Notes under the pieces: generated by a model
Databases searched by the model: none
Told to the model about the DNA's origin: nothing
The model's input: only the letters and a program-made list of their open reading frames with translations
Position numbers and translations under genes: made by a program
Shown: positions 34,229-42,399 of the stretch, piece after piece
Layout of the letters: every line of letters begins with the position of its first letter
How positions within the stretch are numbered: position 1 is the stretch's first letter
NCBI GenBank assembly: GCA_942490645.1
Contig: CALNXN010000006.1
Coordinates: 62,001 to 126,000 of the forward strand
Direction of reading: 5' to 3'
Source: CALNXN01 sp942490645
GTDB lineage: Bacteria; Pseudomonadota; Alphaproteobacteria; Rhodobacterales; Rhodobacteraceae
Length of the DNA stretch: 64,000 nt

Positions 34229-37200
34229 TCTGCTTCTCCCCATCCTTGTCGTAAAACACCGGATCGACGATGCGCGCGCGGTATGTGGCCCCTTCGGTTC
34301 CGGGGAATTCGAGCACTTCGCCCATACGCTCCGTCCCGTGCAGCACCAGACCCATCGCGATCCCCTTTTTCAGGTTCGGTGAGTGATAGGTCGACGTCAC
34401 ACGGCCTTGCACATTGCGTTGACCGTTGGCGTTGTGCCCCTCGGCAATCGCGTAGGCGCCATCGGGCAGTTTCGCGCCCGATAGTGTTTCCAAGCCCACC
34501 AGTTTCCATCGGTTCGGGTCCGCCATATGCGCCCGCTCCTGCGCACGCTTGCCCAGAAAATCCTCTTTCTTCTTGGAGATTGCCCAGTTGAGGTTCAGGT
34601 CCTGCGGGATGATCGTGCCGTCGGTCTCGTCGCCGATCATGATAAACCCTTTCTCGGCGCGCAGAATATGCAGGCATTCGGTGCCGTAGGGCATCACGCC
34701 AAAGGGGCTCCCTGCAGCCATCAGCGCATCCCAGAACGCCTGACCCTGCCCGGCATCAACCGCGATCTCAAACGACAATTCCCCTGAAAAACTAATGCGG
34801 TACACGCGGACCTTAAAGCCACCGATTTCGCCATCGGCCCATTCCATGAACCCCAGCGCCTCGGCGCTGACATCCATGCCGCCCATCGCTTGCAGACACT
34901 TGCGCGCGTTCGGACCAACCACGGCAACTTGTGCATATTGCTCGGTCACATTGGCCACATAGACGGTCCAGTCCCACCATTCGGTTTGCAGCCACTCTTC
35001 CATGTGCTGGTGAATGCGCTCTGCCCCGCCGGTCGTCGTGTGGCACAGGAATGTCTCCTCATCGATCCGCGCGACAACACCATCATCAATCAGAAATCCG
35101 TTTTCCGAGCACATCAACCCGTAGCGACATTTGCCCGGCTTCAGTGTGCTCATCATGTTGGTATAGAGCATGTCCAGAAACTTGGCGGCATCCGGCCCTT
35201 TGACGATCAACTTGCCCAGCGTAGAGGCATCGAGTAGCCCCATGTTTTCGCGCGTATTGACCGTTTCGCGCATCACCGCATCCTGCACGGTTTCGCCGTC
35301 ACGCACAAAGGCATAGGGCCTGCGCCAATGGCCAACGGGTTCCCAGTCGGCACCGTTGGCGTCGATCCAGTCGTGCATCGGGGTGCGGCGCAGCGGTTGA
35401 AACACCTCGCCACGCGCCTCGCCGCCAATCGCCCCCATCGAGATCGGAGTGTAGGGCGGCCGGAACGTCGTCGTGCCGGTCTGCGGAATAGGTTGATCCA
35501 ATGCATCAGAAAGGATCGCCAGTCCGTTGATATTGCTTAATTTACCCTGATCCGTCGCCATACCCAGCGTGGTGTAGCGCTTGGCGTGCTCAACGCTTTC
35601 AAAACCTTCCTGAGCGGCCAGTTGCACGTCGCTGACCTTGACGTCGTTTTGATAATCGAGCCACGCTTTGGACCGCAATTCGATCCCCGCACCCTGCGGC
35701 ATCAACCAGACAGGCGCCATCGGTGCCTCTGGTGCGCTTTCGCCCTTGGGGCCCTTGGTGCGTTTGGGCGTATGACCCACGGCTTTGGCCGCCGCCTTGC
35801 CAGCCGCATCCGCATCCGCCAGAACCGCGGCCAGATCCATCATCCCATTGGATGTGCCCGCCGCGATGACAAAAGGCTCGCCTGTCGCGCCCGTCGGCGC
35901 TTTATCCACATCCGGGCGGAAACAGGCGTGATCCGTGTCCCACGTCAGCTTGCCACCGCAATGCGACCACAGGTGCACAACCGGTGACCAGCCGCCCGAC
36001 ATCGCAACGACGTCACAGGCGATCTCTTCGATCACCGTACCGTCGCCCGCCTGCTTGCAGATGGCCACGCCTTCGACGCGCTTGCCACCTTTGACCTTGG
36101 CGATGGCATGACCCGCAAGGACGCGAATGCCCAAAGCCTGCGCCTGTGCAACCGCGGCACTTCCGTCAATTGTTTCGCGAGCGTCGATAATAGCAGGCAC
36201 GTTCAGTCCTGCATGACTTAGCGCTACGGCGGTTTTATAGGCGTCATCGTTGTTGGTCACGATGACTGTTCGGTCACCGATGGCCACGCCGAAGTTCACC
36301 GCATAGTCGCGCACCGCAGAGGCCAGCATCACGCCCGGAATATCGTTTCCAGCAAAGGAAAGAGGGCGTTCGATAGCGCCAGTGGCCGTTATGACCTGCC
36401 CTGCGCGAATGCGCCACAGCCGGTGGCGCGGGCCTGCATCATCCGGTCGATGATCGCGCAATTGCTCGTATCCCAGCACATATCCGTGGTCATAGACACC
36501 CGCACCCATGCAGCGGTTGCGCATCGTGACATTGCTCATTGTCTCCAGTTCAGAAACAGTTTGCTCCACGAACTTATCCACAGATTGACCGTCAACCGTG
36601 CCGCCATCCACAGGCGCACGCCCGCCCCAATGCGGCGTTTGTTCAAGGATCAGCACCTTGGCTCCGGCCTCGCCCGCGCGTTTGGCGGCCTGCAAGCCCG
36701 CGATGCCGCCGCCCACGACCAACACATCGCAGAACGCGTGGAAATGCTCGTAGGTATCGTGGTCCTGCTCTTTGGGGGCCTTGCCCAGCCCGGCAGACTG
36801 ACGAATGAACGGCTCGTAGATGTATTTCCAGAACGGGCGCGGATGGATGAACATCTTGTAGTAGAAGCCTGCCGGTAGAAAACGGCTCAGGTGCGTGTTG
36901 ATCGCACCCACATCGAATTCAAGGCTGGGCCAGTGGTTTTGGCTTGCGGCGGTCAGCCCCTCGAAAAGCTCGGTCGTGGTCACGCGCTGGTTGGGCTCAA
37001 AGCCTGCACCCTCGCCCATATTGACCAACCCGTTGGGCTCTTCGACGCCGGAGGCGACGATACCGCGCGGGCGGTGATATTTGAACGATCGACCGACCAG
37101 CATCTGATCATTGGCCAGCAAAGCCGAAGCCAGCGTGTCGCCCGCGACGCCCTGAAGGGGTTTGCCGTTGAATGTGAACGAGACCTTGTGGCCCGCGTTT

Positions 37201-37235
37201 AGCAAGCGGCCACCTGAGGCAAGGCGTGAGCTCAT
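34221..37235 (-). CDS. soxA: Sarcosine oxidase alpha subunit (copy 2)
   Basis: 1004 residues, the typical SoxA length. Domains in order: ferredoxin-like Fer2_4 (about 10-100, with GRSFKYHRPRG), Rossmann domain with GGGIAG at 175-180, a second nucleotide-binding segment, and the C-terminal GcvT-like folate-binding domain (about 610-1000). Compared with copy 1 it has insertions, such as a KRTKGPKGESAPEAP-like linker around residue 490, and only moderate identity. The open frame runs 102 codons further upstream, but ATG 37235 gives the family N terminus and has AAGG upstream. The extension crosses the end of soxD in another frame and is not coding. Confidence 0.96.
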   Translation of the reverse strand: MSSRLASGGRLLNAGHKVSFTFNGKPLQGVAGDTLASALLANDQMLVGRSFKYHRPRGIVASGVEEPNGLVNMGEGAGFEPNQRVTTTELFEGLTAASQNHWPSLEFDVGAINTHLSRFLPAGFYYKMFIHPRPFWKYIYEPFIRQSAGLGKAPKEQDHDTYEHFHAFCDVLVVGGGIAGLQAAKRAGEAGAKVLILEQTPHWGGRAPVDGGTVDGQSVDKFVEQTVSELETMSNVTMRNRCMGAGVYDHGYVLGYEQLRDHRPDDAGPRHRLWRIRAGQVITATGAIERPLSFAGNDIPGVMLASAVRDYAVNFGVAIGDRTVIVTNNDDAYKTAVALSHAGLNVPAIIDARETIDGSAAVAQAQALGIRVLAGHAIAKVKGGKRVEGVAICKQAGDGTVIEEIACDVVAMSGGWSPVVHLWSHCGGKLTWDTDHACFRPDVDKAPTGATGEPFVIAAGTSNGMMDLAAVLADADAAGKAAAKAVGHTPKRTKGPKGESAPEAPMAPVWLMPQGAGIELRSKAWLDYQNDVKVSDVQLAAQEGFESVEHAKRYTTLGMATDQGKLSNINGLAILSDALDQPIPQTGTTTFRPPYTPISMGAIGGEARGEVFQPLRRTPMHDWIDANGADWEPVGHWRRPYAFVRDGETVQDAVMRETVNTRENMGLLDASTLGKLIVKGPDAAKFLDMLYTNMMSTLKPGKCRYGLMCSENGFLIDDGVVARIDEETFLCHTTTGGAERIHQHMEEWLQTEWWDWTVYVANVTEQYAQVAVVGPNARKCLQAMGGMDVSAEALGFMEWADGEIGGFKVRVYRISFSGELSFEIAVDAGQGQAFWDALMAAGSPFGVMPYGTECLHILRAEKGFIMIGDETDGTIIPQDLNLNWAISKKKEDFLGKRAQERAHMADPNRWKLVGLETLSGAKLPDGAYAIAEGHNANGQRNVQGRVTSTYHSPNLKKGIAMGLVLHGTERMGEVLEFPGTEGATYRARIVDPVFYDKDGEKQNV

Positions 37236-37314
37236 CTGATCTGACCTTCGTGGATGTGGAATGGGCGGGAGCCTCCGGCGGAGGTATTTTGGGCGAAAGG
37301 AAAACGGGCGCGCA

Positions 37315-37644
37315 TCATTTGAGCTCTCTCCATGTCCAGCCCGGGCGTTTTTTTGTGATGGCTTTGAGGATGTCGGCGGGTGGTTGCAGTGTTTGTGCGG
37401 GGTATGTGCCGAAAACCTCGAGCGTGGTGGTGCAGCGCGCGGCGTGGAACCACTTGCCGCAGCCGTAGGCATGACGCCAGCGTTCGAAATGCACACCGCG
37501 TGGGTTTTCGCGCATGAACAGATAGCCTTCGAAGTCGTCATCCGAGGCGCCGGGGCCGAAGCGTGTCAGATGCGCCTCGCCACCACCGTGAAATTCGGTT
37601 TCTTCGGCTGTGATGCCGCAGACCGGGCAGGTCAGGATCAGCAT
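37315..37644 (-). CDS. soxD: Sarcosine oxidase delta subunit (copy 2)
   Basis: 109 residues with the canonical SoxD pattern: C6 and C9 (CPVCG), the GGEAHLTRFG block, YLFMRENPRG, H58 and C62 (RWRHAYGCGKWF) and the R.TTTLEV tail. The zinc ligands are C6, C9, H58 and C62. ATG 37644 has AGGGAG at good spacing. An 82-bp gap separates it from soxA, wider than in the first operon. An intrinsic terminator ends only 28 bp upstream of its start, so the soxDAG genes need either their own promoter or read-through. Confidence 0.95.
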   Translation of the reverse strand: MLILTCPVCGITAEETEFHGGGEAHLTRFGPGASDDDFEGYLFMRENPRGVHFERWRHAYGCGKWFHAARCTTTLEVFGTYPAQTLQPPADILKAITKKRPGWTWRELK

Positions 37645-37672
37645 GGGCGGTCTCCCTTGAGGGCAGACGCAC

Positions 37673-37700
37673 AAAAGGCGGACGTCCAGAGACGCCCGCC
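37673..37700 (-). terminator. Rho-independent terminator between the small membrane gene and soxD copy 2
   Basis: On the minus strand GGCGGGCGTC and GACGTCCGCC pair over 10 bp (one G-U) around a 4-nt loop, followed by TTTT. It should end transcripts from 37926-37729 before they reach soxD. Confidence 0.75.
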
Positions 37701-37728
37701 TGATGCGGTCAGTGAGTGGTAACAGGTG

Positions 37729-37926
37729 TTATTCGGTGATGACGGGTGCCGTTTCAGAGCCCGTTGCGGGCGCGGTTTCAATGGCAGCCGCAGGGGCTGT
37801 GCCGTCGGGCGGGGCGCTTGCCGTGCCCAGCATGGCAAGGCCGACGATGAAGGCCACGATGACGAGCAAAGCGATAAGGATGCCTCTGCCCCCCACGCCT
37901 TCGTTATGCGTTGAATAGTCAGACAT
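37729..37926 (-). CDS. Small single-pass membrane protein of unknown function
   Basis: 65 residues. A hydrophilic N terminus (MSDYSTHNEGVGGRG) is followed by one membrane helix (LIALLVIVAFIVGLAML) and an Ala/Pro/Thr-rich tail that probably lies outside the cytoplasm. A strong AAGGAGGG ribosome binding site lies 6-7 nt before the ATG, which is the best evidence that this short gene is real. It is followed by its own terminator. It lies inside the second sarcosine oxidase locus with no obvious relation to it. Confidence 0.72.
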   Translation of the reverse strand: MSDYSTHNEGVGGRGILIALLVIVAFIVGLAMLGTASAPPDGTAPAAAIETAPATGSETAPVITE

Positions 37927-38129
37927 GGTGTTCCCTCCTTGGTTGAGGGTTTCATCATGGCCAAGGGATTGTACGACACAATATCGGCGGAAAACCCCGG
38001 CGCGTTTCGGCGAGCGGCAGCCGTTTGCGCCTCACATGATCGGCTGCGTCCCGCCCATGCGGGCTGGTGATTGGCCTTTGGTGCGGCTTGCAGTAACGTT
38101 GGAATAACGCATCCTAAAGGAGATCGGCG

Positions 38130-38327
38130 ATGAGCAAGGAAATGACCGCGGTGTTGGTGTTTGGCGCGATAATTGTCGTTGCATTGGTTATGTTGGTGCT
38201 GGAACGGCGTGGCGTGGCGGCCCGCAAGGCTGCGCGCGGCGGACGCGAGGTGGATGTCAGCGATCTGATCGCGTTTGGGTCGGCGGCTGGAAAAGCCCCC
38301 CGCACACGGGTGCCCGGTGACGACTGA
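38130..38327 (+). CDS. Small single-pass membrane protein, first of a pair
   Basis: 65 residues: a membrane helix near the N terminus (AVLVFGAIIVVALVMLVL) and a basic, then acidic cytoplasmic tail (RKAARGGREVDVSDL...). AAAGGAG lies 9 nt before the ATG. The stop codon is 3 bp before the GTG of the next small gene, which has a similar layout, so the two form a coupled pair. No family recognised. Confidence 0.68.
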   Translation: MSKEMTAVLVFGAIIVVALVMLVLERRGVAARKAARGGREVDVSDLIAFGSAAGKAPRTRVPGDD

Positions 38328-38330
38328 GCC

Positions 38331-38486
38331 GTGACCGGTACGGATATCTTCTCTTTGGTCGGCTTGCTGGCCCTGCTGATCGTCGCGGTTGTGATGATCT
38401 GGCGCGGTGGCAGCAGCAAGCCGGACGCAAGCAGCAACAAACATGGGATCGGCGGCGGGCCCGGAGATGGAGGCGGCGCGGACTGA
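38331..38486 (+). CDS. Very small membrane protein with glycine-rich tail, second of a pair
   Basis: 51 residues from a GTG at 38331. One membrane helix (FSLVGLLALLIVAVVMIW) is followed by a tail ending in GIGGGPGDGGGAD. It begins 3 bp after the preceding gene's stop, so translation is probably coupled, and ends 2 bp before the convergent gene 38489-38935. Glycine-rich tails of this kind are common in tiny alphaproteobacterial membrane proteins of unknown role. The call rests on coupling and composition, not homology. Confidence 0.5.
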   Translation: MTGTDIFSLVGLLALLIVAVVMIWRGGSSKPDASSNKHGIGGGPGDGGGAD

Positions 38487-38488
38487 CA

Positions 38489-38935
38489 TCACAGCATGCC
38501 CCCCCGCAGCCACATCAGGAACCGGTCGCCAAAGCCCCATTGCAGGGTTGCGACCGTCATCAGGACCACGTTGGCGATGTTGAAAATGTCGGATTGACGA
38601 CGCAGCCCTTCGAAATTGCGCTCTTCGGTCAGGAAATCGACGACATAGCCTTCGCGCGGAATGTCCGTGGCGGCTTTGCCCTCTTTCAGCGCGGCCAGTT
38701 CGACGCCGTATTCATGCAGCAGACGTTCGACCGAGCGTTGGCGCGACAATTCGATCTTGAGCAGCCGGTCCGAGAAAAACAGCACCGAGGCCGCGACGCC
38801 CAGCGCGCCGAACCGGTGGAACATATCGGCGTTGCCATAGGTCAGCGCCAAAACGGACCCCAATGCCCATGCCAGAAGGCCCAACAAGGCCACCAGCCGA
38901 CCGAACCGGCGCAGAATGAACTGCGTGGCCGTCAT
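38489..38935 (-). CDS. Three-helix membrane protein of unknown function
   Basis: 148 residues. Two helices near the N terminus (LVALLGLLAWALGSVLAL and GALGVAASVLFFS) and one near the C terminus (IANVVLMTVATLQWGFG) flank a charged middle (LKIELSRQRSVERLLHEYGVELAALKEG). It begins 34 bp downstream of soxB copy 2 on the same strand, so it may be on the soxB transcript. It ends 2 bp from the stop of the small plus-strand gene. Not recognised as a member of a named family. Confidence 0.72.
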   Translation of the reverse strand: MTATQFILRRFGRLVALLGLLAWALGSVLALTYGNADMFHRFGALGVAASVLFFSDRLLKIELSRQRSVERLLHEYGVELAALKEGKAATDIPREGYVVDFLTEERNFEGLRRQSDIFNIANVVLMTVATLQWGFGDRFLMWLRGGML

Positions 38936-38969
38936 GGGCGCACCTGATGCGCATATGTCCGCGCCTGGA

Positions 38970-40214
38970 TCAATGCGCGACCCCGGCGGCCACGCTTTCG
39001 TCGATAAAGCGGCCTTCTTGAAAGCGGTTCAGCCCGAAATCATCCGTGAGCGGCCCGTGCCCCTTGGCGATCAACTCGGCCATGGCCCAGCCTGACCCGG
39101 GCGTGGCTTTGAAGCCGCCGGTGCCCCAACCACAGTTGATGAACACGCCCTCGACCGGGGTTTTCGACAGGATTGGCGAGCGGTCCCCGGTGATGTCCAC
39201 GATGCCGCCCCATTGGCGCAGCATTTTCAACCGGCTCACCATCGGGAAGGTTTCGATCAGCGCGCGCACGGTTTCCTCGATGTGATGAAAGCTGCCGCGT
39301 TGGGTGTAGTTGTTGTAGCCATCCGTACCGCCGCCGATGACCATTTCGCCCTTGTCGGACTGAGACATGTAGCCATGCACCGTGTTGGCCATCACAACCA
39401 CGTCCATGCAGGGTTTGATCGGCTCGCTGACCAGTGCCTGCAGGGCCACGGATTCGATCGGCAAACGGAACCCGGCCAACCCCGCCACATGGCCCGAATT
39501 GCCCGCCACCACGATGCCCAGCTTGTCGCAATCAATCGCACCCTTGTTGGTGTCGACGCCGACCACGCGGCCTGCTTCGCGGCGCACGGCGGTGACTTCG
39601 CATTGCTGGATCACGTCCATGCCCATGTCCGAGCAGGCCCGCGCATAGCCCCAAGCCACCGCGTCATGGCGCGCCGTGCCGCCACGCGCCTGCCACAACC
39701 CACCCAGCACCGGATAGCGGGGACCGGCCAGATTGATGATCGGCACCAATTCCTTGACCCGCGTGGGGTTGATGAACTCGGTCTTGACGCCCTGCAACGC
39801 GTTGGCATGCGCGGTCCGCTGATAGCCGCGCACCTCGTGATGGGTCTGCGCCAGCATGATCACACCGCGCGGGGAAAACATCACGTTGTAGTTCAGATCC
39901 TGCGACATCGTCTCATAAAGGCTGCGCGACTTTTCATAGAGCGCGGCGGACGGGTCTTGCAGGTAATTGGAGCGGATGATCGTCGTGTTGCGCCCGGTGT
40001 TGCCCCCGCCCAGCCAGCCCTTTTCGAGGATCGCAACGTTCTTGATCCCGAACCGCTTGCCCAGATGGTAGGCCGTCGCCAACCCGTGACCCCCGCCGCC
40101 AATGATGATGACGTCGTATTTCTTTTTGGGCTCGGCTTTGCGCCACGCGCGTTCCCACCCGGTGTGATAGCGGGCCGCTTCACGCGCCACGGCAAAAACA
40201 GAATAGCGTTTCAT
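38970..40214 (-). CDS. soxB: Sarcosine oxidase beta subunit (copy 2)
   Basis: 414 residues, close to the well-known bacterial SoxB proteins. The N terminus is MKRYSVFAVAREAARYHTGW. The FAD-binding motif IIGGGGHGLA is at residues 37-46. The GGTARHDAVAWGYAR block contains H183, in the flavin-linked region of the family, and the C terminus has the WGTGGFKATPGSGWAMAELI segment. ATG 40214 has GGGGAA upstream; an extension to 40253 has no ribosome binding site. Unlike copy 1 it is not adjacent to soxD: about 1.3 kb with four small genes intervenes. Confidence 0.97.
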   Translation of the reverse strand: MKRYSVFAVAREAARYHTGWERAWRKAEPKKKYDVIIIGGGGHGLATAYHLGKRFGIKNVAILEKGWLGGGNTGRNTTIIRSNYLQDPSAALYEKSRSLYETMSQDLNYNVMFSPRGVIMLAQTHHEVRGYQRTAHANALQGVKTEFINPTRVKELVPIINLAGPRYPVLGGLWQARGGTARHDAVAWGYARACSDMGMDVIQQCEVTAVRREAGRVVGVDTNKGAIDCDKLGIVVAGNSGHVAGLAGFRLPIESVALQALVSEPIKPCMDVVVMANTVHGYMSQSDKGEMVIGGGTDGYNNYTQRGSFHHIEETVRALIETFPMVSRLKMLRQWGGIVDITGDRSPILSKTPVEGVFINCGWGTGGFKATPGSGWAMAELIAKGHGPLTDDFGLNRFQEGRFIDESVAAGVAH

Positions 40215-40234
40215 ATCAGGTTCCCCGGGACGGA

Positions 40235-40250
40235 TTCGCATCGGTGCGAA
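40235..40250. promoter_or_regulatory. Perfect inverted repeat upstream of soxB copy 2, candidate operator
   Basis: TTCGCA and TGCGAA, separated by 4 bp, lie 20 bp upstream of the soxB start codon. This is different in sequence from the repeat before soxB copy 1, so the two operons may answer to different regulators. Confidence 0.4.
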
Positions 40251-40317
40251 CATACTCTGTGTTCTGCTGGATCAGCCAGAAATGAGGATACTGCGCGCGG
40301 CACTTCCTAACAGATTT

Positions 40318-40366
40318 GCGACACCCGCCGCAATTCGCGACACACAGCACAAATCGCGGCGAATTG
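40318..40366. repeat. Direct and inverted repeats in the soxB-ccmI divergent region
   Basis: GCGACAC occurs at 40318-40324 and again at 40337-40343. CAATTCGC (40331-40338) and GCGAATTG (40359-40366) are inverted around 20 bp. The cluster lies between the divergent soxB and ccmI genes and could hold a regulatory site. It could also be chance in GC-rich DNA. Confidence 0.3.
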
Positions 40367-40426
40367 ACCCTTTTGCGCAGGGCCAAGGATCGCTACATGG
40401 TTCAGGAGTTAAAAAGTGGGGGGACC

Positions 40427-41656
40427 ATGGCGTTTTGGATCATCACGGGTGGCTTGGCCGCGGCGGTGGCGTTGATACTCGCACTGGCGTTGCGGGCCGG
40501 GCGCAGGGACGATGCGCTGTCACCTGCGGACTATGACCTGCGCGTCTATCGCGACCAGCTTTCAGAGGTGGAACGTGATCTGGCCCGGGGCATTGTCTCT
40601 GAGGCGGACGCCACCCGCGTGCGGACCGAAATCTCGCGCCGCATCCTTGCCGCCGACACCGCCGCACAAGACGCCGCGACCGATACGGGCAGCGCGGGCT
40701 CATGGGTGGCCGCTGCCGTGATCGCCACCGGTGTTGTGGCTGCCTCTTTCGCCGTCTACCTGCAACTTGGTGCGCCGGGATACGGCGATCTGGCACTCAA
40801 GGACCGGATGGAAATGGCCGAAATGCTGCGCGAGGATCGCCCCAGCCAGCAAGACGCCGAAGCCAGCCTGCCTGCGCCGGTGACACCCAACACCGCCAGC
40901 CCCGATTACGTGGCCCTTGTCGAGCAACTGCGTGCCACTGTCGCGAACCGTCCCGATGATCTGCAAGGCCATGTGCTTTTGGCGCAGAACGAGGCGAACC
41001 TTGGCAATTTCACCGCGGCCGCACGCGCGCAGTCTCAGGTGATGCGCATCAAAGGCGAGGACGCCAGCGTCAACGATCTTACGGATTATGCGGATATGCT
41101 GGTGCTGGCCGCTGGTGGGTATGTCTCGCCCGAGGCCGAAGGCGTTTTGCGTGCTGCATTGGCGCGCGACCCCGAAAACGGCACCGCGCGGTATTACCTT
41201 GGATTGATGATGGCCCAGACCGGTCGCCCCGATATCGCCTTTCGCACCTGGGATGGTCTTTTGCGCGCAGGGCCGCCCGACGCCCCGTGGATCCGCCCCG
41301 TTCTGGCCCAGATCGAAGACATGGCCGCGCGCGCAGGCGTGAATTATCAGGTGCCCGAGATCGGCTCCGGCACGACCCGTGGCCCCAGCCAATCCGACAT
41401 TGATGCCGCCGCGGACATGTCACCGTCCGAGCGGATGGAAATGATCGGCAACATGGTTGCGGGCCTCTCGGACCGCTTGGCCACCGAAGGTGGTCCGGTC
41501 GAGGATTGGGCGCAGTTGATCACGGCGCTTGGCGTACTGGGCCAATACGGTCAGGCGCGCGCGATCTATGAAAACGCCAGCGAGGTCTTTGCCGGAGACA
41601 CCCGTGCGCTTGATCTGTTGCTGCGCGCGGGCCAGCGGGCAAATGTGGCCGAATGA
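40427..41656 (+). CDS. ccmI: Cytochrome c biogenesis protein CcmI-like
   Basis: 409 residues. Layout matches CcmI/CycH: a first membrane helix at the N terminus (FWIITGGLAAAVALILAL), a cytoplasmic region with the family segment DYDLRVYRDQLSEVERDLARG, a second helix (WVAAAVIATGVVAASFAVYL near residue 100), then a periplasmic TPR domain (PDYVALVEQLRATVANRPDDLQGHVLLAQNEANLGN). In Rhodobacter CcmI binds apocytochrome c before haem attachment. ATG 40427 follows a GGGGGGA tract. It overlaps ruvX by 4 bp (ATGA). No other ccm gene lies in the window. Confidence 0.92.
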   Translation: MAFWIITGGLAAAVALILALALRAGRRDDALSPADYDLRVYRDQLSEVERDLARGIVSEADATRVRTEISRRILAADTAAQDAATDTGSAGSWVAAAVIATGVVAASFAVYLQLGAPGYGDLALKDRMEMAEMLREDRPSQQDAEASLPAPVTPNTASPDYVALVEQLRATVANRPDDLQGHVLLAQNEANLGNFTAAARAQSQVMRIKGEDASVNDLTDYADMLVLAAGGYVSPEAEGVLRAALARDPENGTARYYLGLMMAQTGRPDIAFRTWDGLLRAGPPDAPWIRPVLAQIEDMAARAGVNYQVPEIGSGTTRGPSQSDIDAAADMSPSERMEMIGNMVAGLSDRLATEGGPVEDWAQLITALGVLGQYGQARAIYENASEVFAGDTRALDLLLRAGQRANVAE

Positions 41657-42141
41657 TCTTTGATGACATCGAGGCGTTCATTGCCGCCCTGCCCCCTATG
41701 CGCGCCATTGCGGGGCTGGATCTGGGCACCGTGACCATCGGCGTTGCGGTGTCTGATACGTTCCTGTCGGTCGCCACGCCGCTCGAAACCATCAAACGCA
41801 AGAAATTCACCACTGACGCGGCACAGCTCGCGCAGATTTGCCAGGACCGGCAGATCGGCGGGCTGGTCTTGGGGTTGCCGCGCAACATGGACGGCTCCGA
41901 GGGGCCGCGTGCGCAATCCACACGGGCGTTTGCGCGCAACCTTGACCGCTTGGAGGCGCTGCCCCTGCCCATCACCTTCTGGGATGAGCGTTTGTCCACG
42001 GTCGCCGCTGAACGTGCATTGCTTGAGGCGGATACATCCCGAAAACGTCGCGCAGAGGTTATTGATCACGTCGCAGCAAGCTATATCTTGCAAGGGGCGC
42101 TGGACCGAATCCGCGTGATCAAAAGCGCAAAGCAAGGCTGA
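41653..42141 (+). CDS. ruvX: Putative pre-16S rRNA nuclease / Holliday junction resolvase YqgF
   Basis: 162 residues with the RNase H-like fold of YqgF. The first catalytic aspartate is in AGLDLGTVTIG near residue 22. The GLPRNMDGSEGPRAQSTRAF block, WDERLSTVAAE with the second acidic residue, and DHVAASYILQ with the last aspartate are all present. It is thought to process the 5' end of 16S rRNA, and an older proposal was junction resolution. It begins within the ccmI stop codon and is 3 bp from the DUF1289 gene, forming a short operon. Confidence 0.95.
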   Translation: MIFDDIEAFIAALPPMRAIAGLDLGTVTIGVAVSDTFLSVATPLETIKRKKFTTDAAQLAQICQDRQIGGLVLGLPRNMDGSEGPRAQSTRAFARNLDRLEALPLPITFWDERLSTVAAERALLEADTSRKRRAEVIDHVAASYILQGALDRIRVIKSAKQG

Positions 42142-42144
42142 GAC

Positions 42145-42375
42145 ATGAGCGACGACATCTGGGTGCGGCAAGAAGTCGAAAGCCCCTGCATCAAAATCTG
42201 CGTGATCCACACCGAAGCCCGCCTGTGCACCGGATGCCTGCGCTCGATTGATGAAATCACCCGCTGGTCGAAAATGACGCCGGAGGCCCGCCGCGAGGTC
42301 ATGGCCGAATTGCCCACCCGCACGGGCCAGATCACCAAACGGCGCGGTGGCCGCGCGGCACGGCTCGCCCGGTAA
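42145..42375 (+). CDS. DUF1289-domain protein
   Basis: 76 residues. The conserved cysteines C15, C19, C28 and C31 (SPCIKICV ... LCTGCLRS) followed by IDEITRWSKMTPEARREVM are diagnostic of DUF1289, a family that probably binds a metal through the four cysteines. Function is unknown. It starts 3 bp after ruvX, so it is co-transcribed. The basic C terminus (KRRGGRAARLAR) could touch nucleic acid, but that is only a suggestion. Confidence 0.93.
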   Translation: MSDDIWVRQEVESPCIKICVIHTEARLCTGCLRSIDEITRWSKMTPEARREVMAELPTRTGQITKRRGGRAARLAR

Positions 42376-42399
42376 CGCGCCTCCCGCCGATGGCCCCAC

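Noticed and set aside
37236..37541. N-terminal extension of soxA copy 2
   Set aside because: The extra 102 residues overlap soxD in another frame and are unlike any SoxA N terminus.
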